A DNA stretch of 64,000 bases. It comes from Mastigias papua. Lineage: Eukaryota; Cnidaria; Scyphozoa; Rhizostomeae; Mastigiidae. Positions 12,697 through 64,000 of the stretch are shown piece by piece. Made by a program: the position numbers and the translations under genes. The stretch covers positions 7,542,344 through 7,606,343 of the forward strand of contig OZ025287.1 of assembly GCA_964019165.1 (NCBI GenBank), in the 5' to 3' direction. The notes below the pieces were generated by a model. It was not told where the DNA came from and did not search any database. It saw only the letters and a list, made by a program, of their open reading frames with translations. The first letter of the stretch is position 1. The number at the start of each line of letters is the position of its first letter.

Positions 12697-12950
12697 CATT
12701 ATTTATGCCTCTGGTTGGGGCTGAAGAGAAATAGGTTGGGTAAATGATTTTTCGGGCAGCATTAAGGTTGGGTATATTATATTTTGTGCCTCTCAAAGGT
12801 TGGGTGATTAAAATGTATTCAGAAAATTATTCAGAAACAGCCCTATATTGGTTGGGTAACTATTATTTTTATAGTGCACAAGGTTGGGTAACAACAAAAA
12901 TCACCCAAATAAACGTTTCTCTTCAGTCCCAACCTGAGGCATAAATAATG
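12697..12950. mobile_element. 254-bp MITE with 35-bp terminal inverted repeats
   Basis: The left end CATTATTTATGCCTCTGGTT (12,697-12,731) matches the complement of the right end at 12,916-12,950 apart from a couple of mismatches, through to the inner GAAGAGAAA. The interior contains repeated GGTTGGGTAA phrases and no transposase. The flanks show no clear target-site duplication. It appears to be a complete non-autonomous DNA element. Confidence 0.7.
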
Positions 12951-13235
12951 AATGGTCCCTACATTGGAAAATTATGCCTTCAAGATACATCCCCTACGAT
13001 ACATTCTTTTACGACATCCTTTTATTTCGAAACAATATTTACCAATAAAAAGCATTGATGGGCATTTAGCTGTTTCCTTAGTCGGGGGGGGGGGGGTGGA
13101 GGGCAACAAAGCACAGATCCTTACTGTGATCTCAAAGCACAGGGCCTTACTGTGGTCTTGTTCCAGATCACGTTGATTTTGTACTGCAGGATATCTCAAT
13201 AAAACACAACTTGGTTTTCTTCCAATGTGATACTA

Positions 13236-13673
13236 TTACACCCATTTTTTGTAAGGAACCTAGCTCAAGGCCTAGTTCTAAAAGTTCCCTTATTTTTGGA
13301 CTTCAAATGATCAAATTGTAATACTAAAAGTTCCTTAACAGTTCCTTAATTTTCACCTCACAATTAGTGGTATAAAAATGGTACTGACACATGTAAAACA
13401 AAAAATTCCTGAATTTTGCGTTTAATCTTGGCTGTAACGTAAGATCAATGAAAATGAAGGACTCAGCAGAAGCATAGCAAATAAACTTTACGGGTTTGCG
13501 CTGCAAATGCCTGGAACCAGCTTCCTAATTCTTGATTGTTTGGTGTTGTAAAAATGTTTTGAATTGAAAGTTCCTTAGGGAATTTTCATTTAGTAGTATA
13601 AGTTCTATAAATATTTCGGTATTTTATATGTAGGTTCCTTATAAAATGGTTCCTTATAAAAAAAGCGTGTACT
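13236..13673. mobile_element. AAGTTCCTTA-family small element, best copy
   Basis: The left end TTTTTTGTAAGGAACCTAGC is mirrored by the complement of TTCCTTATAAAAAAAGCGTG at the right end. The subterminal motif CTAGCTCAAGGCCTAGTTCT with AAAAGTTCCTTAACAGTTCC recurs at 28,065, 37,390, 10,430 (reversed) and, with T for C, at 4,498. It is about 440 bp and has no coding capacity. Confidence 0.65.
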
Positions 13674-13676
13674 CAG

Positions 13677-14090
13677 GTTTTTCTTAAGTACCTACACTAT
13701 AAGCTTCTAATGATCAATCTACTTCCTCTAACTCAGAACTCCCTTACTCATTAGATATGCGAGGAGTATATATGGGGTAGGATATGATTGCAAAAATATT
13801 GCAATCACGACATGGAAGCATTAAGCTGCAGAAATCTAACCAAATATGTGTCTGATTATGCCTGATTCAAGGTTAGAATCTATAAACAAAGGAAAGTCTG
13901 TATTGTAAAGCATGGCGATGATATGGGGATTCCATATAATGCTGTCTAGAACTTGCGTCATAGGCGAACCGGTAGCACGACTAGGCCTACTAGACAATAC
14001 TAAATATGGCATAGTTTTGCCTCCTACAGAATAGAGATTCACGTGTGATGCAATACGTGCGGCCTCGTTGGCAAATAGATCTGGCTGTAT
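13677..14090. repeat. Dispersed repeat block, copy 2
   Basis: This is the homologue of 5,198-5,715: the same start (TTTCTTAAGTACCTACACTA), the same GGGGTAGGATATGATTGC region, ATATGGGGATTCCATATAAT once rather than twice, and GGCAAATAGATCTGGC near the end. It directly follows the element at 13,236-13,673. Confidence 0.65.
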
Positions 14091-17000
14091 GAAGTAAGCG
14101 CTATTACAATAAAGCGAATCTCAGAGGAAAACTTTTGGCAACCACGCCCTAGGGACGTCGTGGTTCTGGAACATTATTTGAGGGGCAATACCTCCCTCGT
14201 CCACGAAGTATCCGGCAACGATTAAAAGTAATCGGCCTTTTCAGACAACACTCAACTCTCCTTGGAAACCTCGTGTCCACACAGGGCCTGATAATCGAGG
14301 AAGCACTGTGATGTATTCTTACGCTCTTTGTTTACAAGCCCACCGAGAGACTGGATGGGGACCGGGGCAAATGAAGGAAATGGAACCCCTCATGGCGTCA
14401 TAATGAAATTTTAAATCATTTCTTGGTTATTTTGGGAGCACGGGGTAAGTTCCCCCAGTCCCCTTCTCAGTGGGCCTACTTGGTTATTTTACTCTTTATG
14501 TACTGACGAGCATGAAATCCTATTGGTTACTTCAGTATGGAGAAGATACATGATCAACCAATCAAGATTTGGAACCTATGCTGACGAGCATATGGAGGTC
14601 ATGGGATGCAACAGCACTATTATTTCAGTTATATCTGTTATTGTACTGGCTCCGATTCGCTCGTAGTACTGCAGTTGTTTTAGGACATGAAAAGGAAACC
14701 CAGTTGATTCTAAATTGTTTTACTACCAATTGGGAAACTTCAATGTTTTCATTTGGTAGTGGAACGTACAGATGCCTGCTGAACGGACGTGACTTTCGTG
14801 ATGAAAGGGCATTTCGTTTCCCAAAATACAAAAATTGCCATTTATCTTGATATGCTAGGCTAAATTTGAGGTACCTTTTCAACAGTATTAAAACTGAGCC
14901 AAAAAATGGGAAGCAGAACTGTGAAATACTTAATCTTGCTCATATTCGATAAACTTCATAATGTCCTGGAGCAAACTGCAACGAAAGACAGAATTTAACC
15001 ATATTCTCTGGAATTGCTCAACTAACATACGAGCAGCCAGGGAAGAATTTGGTTAAAATGTTCAACTGCTTTGATCACTGGGAGGTTACTGCACACCTCG
15101 TCAATGGTAACAGCAGCAGAGTAAGACCAAGAGTCACATGGCATGACTGGACAACGTAACAACATGGACAGGCAAATCGTATGAAAAATTAATAAGAACA
15201 GCAGAAAATCATGAACAATTTCAATTCATGACAGTGAGCGTGCTGAAAGCATTCGAAACAGTATGATGATGATAAAAGTCACTAACCATCCGTAGCAATC
15301 TTGCAGAAGAGCATGAATATTCAGCGTCACAAAAATGTTTCAGTTTACACCTTGAAACTCTTCTTTGCATCGTTGCAGGCTGCATGACCATATTAATCAA
15401 ACTCGTTTCACATTGCACCACGACTCTTTTCTACAATATTTTATCCAATCTTTCGGATTATCTCTCCAATCTAACCTTTCACCTTACTAGATCGCAAGAA
15501 AGACCAAAATCCACAATTGCTAGTGCAGTTGAGGTCTAATTATAAAGAAGTCAATATCATCAATCTACCTATCGTGTCATCAGATTGTCTTCGGCTTCTG
15601 TCTTGGTCATGATAGAAGACCTTGATTTTGATGAAAAAAACACTGGCTTTCTTAACACTAAAGACAAATTAACATCACGGTACAAAGGCACATCACATGA
15701 TCACACATCAGAAACAATGTATGGTCCAATCCAATTTTGCTGAAATTCTAAATGAAACAATCTCTTTTTAGTATTCATGTTATCAGGAAAACCACTTATA
15801 CACTACCTAGTTAAAGAAATGATGAATATTGTATGGTTAAGATCCAGAATATAAACTTAAGAGAAACAGATTCTGTCATTTAAAGTCGGATGGAACCAGA
15901 ACATTCTATGTTGTTCGTGAACACTTACCGTATGTCTCAAAGCAGATATTGTCTAATAGCAATAAACTTTAATTGTGGCTTGGAAGAATACGAGCAAGGA
16001 AACTGGCGAGTGAGATAAAACGCACTATGAAAATCTGAGTTTAATAGTCTTCGTAAATTCTGCAGCTGCAAGCTTGGGAATTACTTGTTTTAACTCCTTT
16101 TTGAAATTGTCTATGGAAAATTCATCTGCAAGTCTGTGGGAAGTTATTCCCTTACTTTTGCTATGATTACCTTGGCAGCATTGGTCCCAAAGCTTGTTGC
16201 TTTGCTTTTTGTGGTTAGTAGGTTCTAACGTGGATCTTCCTTCTGTAATACAGTTACTTTTAAGCAGTTCTGCTTTTAGGTTAGATTTTAGCTTAGATAG
16301 TCACACGCAGATGAGTTTAGTTTAGTTCATCGTGTGCAAGCCAAGGTTTTACTAGGCCTTAGTACACCGCTCTAATGCATGTATTTGGCATCCGGCATAG
16401 GGGGGGGGGGGAGCAGTGAGACTCTCCACCAAAACTGTTGGTCCGCTGCTCTGCACACTTATGACAAATATTTCTGTTACACAGCCTTTCATACAGAGGC
16501 ACTCATTAAGCAGACTCCATCTGATGAGTGCATCAGTAGGAAGCTCGGGGTAGCATGTTATACTAGAAAGGGATGGTTCTAAACCGCATCTATTTAATGA
16601 ATATAAGTTGCTGCCCTCAGTCTCGCACCAAATATAAGTCTTGGGTGGATGCGCTCTTTGCTCCTAAACTTCCTATCCTCAATGAGTTTGATATTATAAT
16701 CAAATATTGCTAAATAATCAGGAAATATCTGAGCAATTTTCCTGCAATCAAAAGTCACTGAAGCCCACCTGAAAGCATGGGTTTCACTTTTCCCGTTAAG
16801 GGCAATGTTATGTATGATGCGATTGTGTTGCATAATGCGCAGAAGATTTTATGCATTCTTCTCTTTTGTTATTCAAATACCATGTCATTTTCTTTAGCTT
16901 CATACATTCTATACCAATTTCGAAATTCTATGAGAGGTACAATGGATATCCTCGGTAGCACTTATCTGTTCGAACATACTTCCTTATAAAGTATTTTGGG

Positions 17001-17430
17001 TATTTTGTGAGCATGTGTGCAAATGTCGCATAGAAAACGTCATTCCTGGTAGATATTTTTCACTGTATTATATCTATATAAGAATTTATGTCCAATCTAG
17101 GATCATCAATTTAGATGTTAGCTTTCTACGTCCCTTTTTATGATCTACACCCATGCCCACATCATTTCCATTCGTGCAGATATTGTTAAGGAAATCACAA
17201 ACATCACCTATTTTCCTTTACTTCGTACAAGGGGGGCTCTTGCTTACACATGTGTTTTATAAGAATGCCCCACATTTCGCTGAAATTTTCTTTGAAAATC
17301 AAAGAGAACAATTCATCTCTTTCCTGATGTGTTACTACATACTAAAAGCAACACAAGAACAGAAAAGAACGGTAAAGTCTATATCTATGATATCTATGGT
17401 AAAAAATACACATAGACGCGTATATAAATG
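14091..17430. other. Mostly unassigned sequence
   Basis: At 14,125-14,200 a patch AAAACTTTTGGCAACCACGCCC resembles 61,447-61,470 and is a dispersed repeat. A LINE C-terminal remnant is listed separately at 15,060-15,250. No other gene is recognised; open frames such as 14,569-14,850 and 16,594-16,833 show no family signature. Confidence 0.4.
15060..15250 (+). pseudogene. LINE ORF2 C-terminal remnant
   Basis: Two frames together give VRPRVTWHDW then VTTWTGKSYEKLIRTAENHE. This is the R-G-R-P-R...W...WTG...L.R..ED/EN pattern found at the C-terminus of many LINE ORF2 proteins. A frameshift near 15,160 separates the halves. No RT domain was recognised nearby. Confidence 0.5.
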
Positions 17431-17434
17431 AACA

Positions 17435-17684
<250 letters not shown>

Positions 17685-17770
17685 TAATTTTTTCCTGAAT
17701 TTTCTGAGAATAATAATGTTTCTGTCTGCACTGAAAAGGGAGAAATCCTGGTTACTCGCAAGCTACTGAG

Positions 17771-17935
<165 letters not shown>

Positions 17936-17979
17936 CTTCATATATATATATAAATTCCAGTAATTAACATACAACAGTA

Positions 17980-19680
17980 AACCTCTCTATTTGAAGGTAG
18001 TTTACAGTTGGCTACTTGTGGTAGGTACAATACACTAAAATATCTATAATGTCAAAACATCTGGCGTATTCCAATCTTGATCTCTTCTGCAAAATATATA
18101 ATACGTTGATCTGATAGCGATGGTGGATAGTTTTCTTAGGATGTAAGTCTGATGTTTATCGGTTATGTTCAGCTCTTTAAGCATTTTAACGAAATCGGTT
18201 GATAGTTAAGAAAATACTCCTAAAGTGCTAATAGAAAGATTTATAAATGTAACTTTATTGAACTGATGTCGTAGTGTCATGATCAAGTCTTATAATAGTA
18301 ATAATAATAATATATATATATATAGCAAAACTTTAACTTGTTAAAACATTTCGACTTACTCTTCCCCGCCTAATTGTATGGGAGGGCAGAATAATTGGGC
18401 TGGGTGGAGACATCACAAAGCAAAACATCAGAGATTGGGTGGGTTATAATAGTTGCGAGTGGTAGAGGAATTTTTATATTACCGTAGATTGGGAGGGCGG
18501 TCAATAGTTGGGAGAGGTGGAGGTAATTTATCGTGACTTTTACTATAGGAAGGCGACAGTGATAAAGTTGGTGATAGAGACCGAAAGGTATTTGAACTTT
18601 TTGAATAGACTGACAGACACACTTATTATCAAACGGACATTTTTTCAGTTGTGTTACATAATTGATTTATTCTTGTCATAATTGTCTTAAGTTTCTGTAG
18701 TTTGGGATGAGTGTCAACTGTTAGGGATGGTTGAAGAAAAAATTATTGAGTGGAAGGGTCATAATAAATTGAAATTGAGAAGATTTTTTCTCATAATCGA
18801 AGATTAACCCTCCCTGCAATAGGTAAGGGAGGGTATAATATTGTCATATATTGATATATCTATAAGGCGTCAGAAGATCGTACCAAGCGGCCTAAAGTAA
18901 CAACTAGTATTACCGTATCCTTGCTAATAATTTATATATTTGTTCAGCTTCAGAACTGCTTTACGTTAGGTACACACTGTTTGATATGAGAATACCTAAT
19001 TAATCTCTGAGCCTCAATATTCTTAAATTTCTCTGATGTTGAGCCTAAGTATACTCGTTAATTAATAGTCATTATGAGCATCAATTCTCGTATGGACTAT
19101 ATTTTTATAATATCAAGTGTGTAATAGACACTCCCAGAAGAGTTGCTCAGTCGCATTACAGTGTAACGAGTTTCAAACAGAATAGGACTCAAATCAGCAA
19201 GAGACCTCAGCCTTGATCAAACTTGAGCCTTGCAATATTCTTAAGTTGATCTTAATGTTAAGAAAATTTGAGCCTTGACGTTCTTATAGAATACATTGTT
19301 GTAAAAAATAGTGTATACTCGTCTCCATACCTATGCAACAAACGCGAGTTAGTGGTTATATCTGGTACCGTACGAGGGCAGTTAAATGACCTCTCAAATA
19401 AAATGATTTTGGCCTGCATAAGAAATGAAATAGTTGAAAAAGTATGTTACGTGTATTACGTGGTGTAAGTAAGAACTCTCTTTCTTCTTCTTGTATTTAA
19501 CGACTGCACTGGTAGTAGTGGGGTGATTATAGCTCACTCTGTCAGACTTGTCACAGCCCCCTTACAGAGACAGTTGATATGTTTGATCTGCTATTTTTGC
19601 TGTTGCTAAGATATGACGTAATTTCCAGAAAAATCTCGGGCTTGTACGTTGTTCTTCGTCGGCTTCGCGTCATCACTTCA
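17980..19680. other. Gene-free region upstream of the TNIP-like gene
   Basis: 18,360-18,860 contains several GGGAGGG/GGTGGG..TAATAAT phrases (for example 18,378, 18,493 and 18,826) that look like fragments of a dispersed repeat. A short (TAA)n/(TA)n run lies at 18,296-18,325. No coding region is recognised. Confidence 0.4.
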
Positions 19681-19780
19681 ACAATATATAATGGAGTACG
19701 AACGGCTAAGGGCATTATTCGTTTCTCCGACTGACGATTAGTTCGTGGCCTAAATCAACGAGTTTATACCGTACAAGAAA
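19600..19780 (+). promoter_or_regulatory. Probable promoter/5'UTR of the TNIP-like gene
   Basis: This stretch directly precedes the ATG at 19,781. TGACGTAA at about 19,614 is a CRE/ATF-like octamer, and an AATATATAATGG TATA-like stretch lies at about 19,683. No transcript start can be fixed from sequence, so this is placed by position and motifs only. Confidence 0.3.
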
Positions 19781-21958
19781 ATGGCAGAAAGTGATGTTTT
19801 CAGCTTGGTTTTACCTGATGAAGACCTATTAGGGAAGTATCACGAATCGAGGAAAGCTAACTTGAAGCTGCTGGAGCAAAGACGAGAAATGCTATTGGAA
19901 CTGCAAAGAGCTAGAGGTGATCGACCCACGGGCAACGATCTTTCTGGAAAGTGCGAACAGTTACAAAAGAGAGTTGAAGAACTTGAAGGACAGTTGGCAG
20001 AAAAGAAGCAGAAAGAGGTACTGGATTTATGATTTTTGTTTTTAGCCTTGTATAGGCTCTGATAAATTTCTCCTGTCCTGGTTGACCTCGTGTTTCTTTT
20101 AACGACTGGCTTCGTTCAGCCGACAACCTTACACTTTACCTTTGACGTCATCAACGACTAGCGACAATATTTCGTTCTCTCAGTGGACAGTTCGGATGGA
20201 CAATTGTTACCAAAGTTCATACACATTTCGCAATGCCTGTGAACTTCGGTAAACAACTATCCATTATTGAACTATTTTCAATACGTGCAGTTAAAGGAAT
20301 TGTGTGATTTTTTCAGGATTTGTTGAACATTATTAGGACAAATGAAGATGTATGCCCAGAAGAATCAGCTACTTGCAAGTGTAACTGTGCAAGCCAATTA
20401 AAGGAGGTAAATGGCGCTTTTTATCGTTTGGCAGCATCACTCGAAGTAATGTAGGCTATTTTTGCAATGCATTTCTGAACAATATCTAGACTATTACGGT
20501 ATGTCTTCCTAGTTGTGGCATTGACATGTTGCCATACGATTGAGTAACCTTGCCAATATTGCGGAAAGAAAGCCTTTGACTGACTATCGCCGCGAAACAC
20601 TTTCTTGGAACAATGGGCCTATTGCTGAAAGTGGGAGGAAAGAGTCTGCTTTGAGTTGAAACTTTAACTGAAAGCTAGTTGCATGAAACTGCTGAATATG
20701 TTGAATGCCACAAAGGGGAAACTCGTTGCCTTCTCACGGTATGGTTTTCTACAATGAATGAAATAAGAGTTTTGTTTCGTAGTTGCTGGTTAGAATAGCA
20801 ATGTTTTTATTTTATTGTCGTTCCTAAATATAGACTGTTAAAGTCAACCATCAGTGGAACGAAGCATACAAGAGATCTATTGCCCGCATTCATGATGCTG
20901 AGAAAAGAGCAAGGAGACTTGACGCTGAATTGAAGTTAGAAGTGGAAGAAAATGCAAAACTGATAGACCTGGTTAACACTTTGCAAAATGACTTAAAGAA
21001 CCAGGACAAAAGTGGATACCAAAGGATAAATAGTTTGGAGGAAGTTTGCAGCAAGGATGATATCGAAGCCCTAAAACTGCAGGTAGGCCTATAGTATATT
21101 TTAGTTCAACTCTGACATGCCAAATTGCTTTGTGCAACACATGACTCGACATACGCTTACAATGCATCTTTGCTTCTAGTGTTTTCTAAATGTAATACTC
21201 AATGACTCAAGTCAACGAAGTGGTCTCTTCCATTTAAAGTACTGGAAGGAAAGAGTGCAGCACGTGTAGTTCGTTAACATTTGTGCCTGGACAATATTTG
21301 TATTGTGCATTGCTATCATTTATTTCCTGGCCACATGAATTAAGAAAAGTTCATTCAAGTTGACACGGGCCTGAACCACTGGCCTGAACAGAAGTTACTG
21401 ATAGGTAGGTACTTTGATAAGAGTTTGATATAAAATGAATATATTTATGAACTTTGTCACAGATGCTGACTTTTCAAGATGATTTCAATAATGAAAAAGA
21501 AGAAAAAGAGAAGTCAATGAAGGAATCAGCAAAGTTACAGACTATGCTAGATGAATCAAAGAAAACTATCCAGTCTTTGTCAGATAAAGTAACTCTCTAT
21601 AAACAGCAAATCATGAAGCTTACCCAGAACCAAGAACATCTCTATAAACAGATCAGAGCTCTAGCTGATGATAATGGAAATTATGATTACCATCCCATGC
21701 AGAGGCAACTCTCTTACAGGCATTCATACCCAATGGATTTTCAGGTAAGCAGATCTCTTTACTCTTTGTGATTGTTATTGATTTCTTACTTAGCTATTCC
21801 ATATGACTTTGAAGATTCAATGCTTCCAGACTTTTATGTATCATTATTTTCTATTGAAGGGTATGAGCATGGGGCATGGAAGTGGTGCTTCAAGATTCTC
21901 TGATGCAGAGCCATTTAGTGGTGGAAGAGTTGTGAGAGATGCACTTTGTGACAGCTGA
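19781..21958 (+). CDS. TNIP/ABIN-like ubiquitin-binding coiled-coil adaptor
   Basis: Five exons joined in phase 0: 19781-20017, 20317-20406, 20834-21082, 21463-21744 and 21860-21958. They give 318 residues ending in TGA; each intron has GT-AG ends. The protein is almost wholly coiled coil. Exon 1 starts MAESDVFSLVLPDEDLL and has heptads rich in Glu/Lys/Leu. Exon 2 carries a Cys-rich CKCNC. Exon 3 has VNHQWNEAYK, which resembles the VNQQWDEQY segment of TNIP proteins. The exon 3/4 junction (residues about 186-215) has LKLQMLTFQDDFNNEKEEKE, resembling the UBAN motif (DF..ER) of TNIP, NEMO and optineurin. The tail is rich in Tyr, Pro, Ser and Gly. In vertebrates TNIP proteins bind Met1/Lys63-linked ubiquitin and A20 to restrain NF-kB signalling in the cytoplasm; that role here is inferred. 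The UBAN Arg is Lys (E203-K204). It could instead be another UBAN-family adaptor. Confidence 0.75.
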
Positions 21959-23503
21959 TAACATCTATGACACCACCCCATAAAGAAGCTTCGATGGCAC
22001 TGTTCCAGTTGGAAGCTTTTGTAATTGACTTTTGTTAGTCTTCTATATTGACAGAGGGAATTTATGGTGATGAATGACTTTTGAGAATAACTTCCAAAAG
22101 ATAGGATTTTAATGAATTTGAAGAACGTATGTTTAAAATGAAGACAGTTTTTTATGAAGAAATATTTATTGATTACTTCAACATATATTATTTAGAGTCT
22201 ATAAAAAGTCCAAATTGTACTGTTAGATGTACTTAGTGGTGTATTTGATAACAGTAGGCATACAGCCAAGGGACTATTGGGGCATTGCCTACCTGATTAT
22301 AGATCAGAGGTTCCACCTCTGCTTGTCCTGAAAGATCTGGATGACAGCATGGTTTTGTATAAAACTTTTGAAAAATTAAAGGTTTGAGCTAATAACAGTG
22401 AATATATTAGTGAGTGTCTTTTAATACATTGATACTTGAGTGCTCACCAGAAAGGGGTGCTCACCAGAAAGGATAGTGTTTGCTAAGTTCAGAGTTTTGT
22501 GACCTTTCAGAACTTTGACCTCCTTCCCTGCCCTTTCAGTGCTGGCTGTGTACCTATATAGCAGTTACTTGGTCCTGATCTATACAGTTTTTGAAACACC
22601 CACTACAAATCGAGTCTGACACATCAATTATGTTTTCATCACTGATAGGACCAATACAGGCAACTTTGATGCTGATTCCAAGAGCTGGTTCTCTTGCTAG
22701 TTATAGGATATAATTACCCAGTTTTTGCCACAATGGCAACTTTTTAAATCTCACTAATCTCTGTGACTTATTATTCCTTGTGTGCCTCATAGGTATATTT
22801 AATTCATGTTGTGCTGTTGAGATATTCTGCTGTAATATATTGATTGAAGTATGTTTATTTATTGGTCTCGCTAGACTATCATAGTTTTTACCAATGTATT
22901 AAAGAGAAAAGACTTTTACCTGCAGTCTTTAATAATGAACATTTTAACAATGAGCATGCTACTATTTTTGTACAATCTAGGTTAACATGTCTTGAAATTG
23001 TGGAATTTGAAATCAGATATATTGACAATGTTCAATTTGAAGTGCAAATGAGTGTTTTTTGTTTATCAATAAGCTGTATGGCCTGAGACCACTTTTATCA
23101 GTGAATTTCAATATTTTTGGTCAAATTCTAAATTCAGACAAATGTGAGAAAGGTGCAAGAAACAATTGAGTGCTTTTGGTGCAGACTCGAAACTGATTGT
23201 TAGAACACTAGAAAGGCCCGTAACCAGCAGTGTCAGGCCCATTGACCCCCTCCCAGGCTCCCCTTAGCTACGGGCCTGACACTAGAGGTGGTCTTCCTCA
23301 AGCCACTCCGCAGATAGAGGGTTTGATTGCAGAGATTGCCTGCGGTGTTCAGTAGTAGTAGGTTCTTGCAGAAGAAGTTCACGATGAATCAAGGGCATTG
23401 GAGGAGAGGAATGCCCAACATTATACTCTTATGACATGAAGTACTGCAACCAGATCTGACATTAGTACTAACTAACTAAAAGACACGTTACATCATAAAA
23501 GCC
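21959..23503. other. Intergenic/3'UTR region between tail-to-tail genes
   Basis: This holds the 3' ends of the TNIP-like gene (+) and METTL13 (-). TTTATT at about 22,165 and 22,857 would be AATAAA poly(A) signals for the minus-strand gene. ATTAAA near 22,374 could serve the plus-strand gene. A direct duplication GCTCACCAGAAAGG occurs at 22,441-22,470. No further gene is recognised. Confidence 0.4.
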
Positions 23504-43989
<20,486 letters not shown>

Positions 43990-44209
43990 TATTGGTTCCT
44001 TTAACTTTATGGTTTACCATGTGAAACTTGCTTCCATTTTGGAAAATAATGCAACAGCAGCAACTTGCACGTTTTCATCGGACGCTGTGGAGGAGCCCAG
44101 TAGCAAGAAGGGGAACTACTGGACACATGAAGTATGAGTTGAATTGAAGCAAAGCATGGAAGGCCTAATGAATCTGATTTAAGGATATCGTGTGACAAAA
44201 CCAAAAGCT
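43990..44209. promoter_or_regulatory. Candidate bidirectional METTL13/PRPF40 promoter
   Basis: The METTL13 start codon is at 43,989 (-). The best candidate PRPF40 start codon is at 44,210 (+), leaving about 220 bp for two 5'UTRs and a shared promoter. No TATA box stands out. The inference rests on gene order and on the proposed ATG-only first exon. Confidence 0.4.
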
Positions 44210-63888
<19,679 letters not shown>

Positions 63889-64000
63889 GTAAGTCCAATT
63901 AATTACAAGTAATATTGTTGTTCGCTTTATTGTCATAGAGACCTGACGGGCATCCGGCTGAACTGGACCAAGTAGCAAGCTCGGATGTTGTGTGGAAAGC

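Noticed and set aside
44049..44145. PRPF40 start at ATGCAACAGCAGCAA (44,049)
   Set aside because: Its clearest downstream donor (GTATGA) leaves phase 2, which does not fit the phase-0 exon at 45,893; the ATG|GTAAGC at 44,210 fits.
63940..64000. Next PRPF40 exon after TCATAG near 63,940
   Set aside because: Both possible AG choices give stops in the required phase and no FF3 similarity; treated as intron.

Overview
The window is AT-rich eukaryotic DNA from an animal. Its genes are cut into many short exons with GT-AG introns, and the space between is filled with decayed non-LTR retrotransposons, small inverted-repeat elements, tRNA-derived fragments and long (TA)n tracts. There is no operon structure, no rRNA and no CRISPR. 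Gene content (PRPF40, METTL13 and a TNIP/ABIN-like ubiquitin-binding adaptor) fits a metazoan. The dense dispersed repeats suggest a marine invertebrate, but the phylum cannot be fixed from sequence alone.

Layout. 1-19.6 kb is gene-poor: three or more broken LINE copies, a foldback repeat at 133-298, a family of small elements sharing AAGTTCCTTA-type ends, and two long (TA)n tracts flanking a tRNA-like fragment near 17.6 kb. 19,781-21,958 (+) is a complete five-exon gene for a 318-residue coiled-coil protein of the TNIP/ABIN type. 23,504-43,989 (-) is a complete eleven-exon METTL13 gene (681 residues). All its splice junctions keep phase, and its last intron is about 10.25 kb and full of repeats. 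About 44,210 to beyond 64,000 (+) is the 5' part of a PRPF40 (Prp40/FBP11) gene: proline-rich N-terminus, two WW domains, an acidic/Lys linker, FF1, FF2 and the start of FF3. The CDS runs off the right edge. METTL13 and PRPF40 are head to head and may share a promoter of about 220 bp. TNIP-like and METTL13 are tail to tail.

Most notable. (1) In PRPF40, the 3' splice site before the FF1 exon lies inside a nearly perfect 42-bp tandem array of 15 units. Every unit carries a copy of the branch-point-like TTAAT, the TTGCAG acceptor and the first exon bases. Only the last copy leads into coding sequence; the other 14 hit an in-frame TAA four codons later. A U1 snRNP-associated splicing factor gene thus contains an array of decoy 'poison' acceptors, a candidate autoregulatory device or a striking neutral expansion. 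(2) METTL13 keeps a normal C-terminal methyltransferase domain, but its N-terminal methyltransferase has lost the glycine SAM motif, the ribose-binding acidic residue and the DKGTLDA-type motif. (3) Inverted repeats carry hammerhead-like CTGANGA...GAAA cores at about 166-264, 62,170 and 63,430-63,520.

Exon coordinates were worked out by eye from splice signals, phase and recalled family sequences. No alignment or transcript evidence was available.
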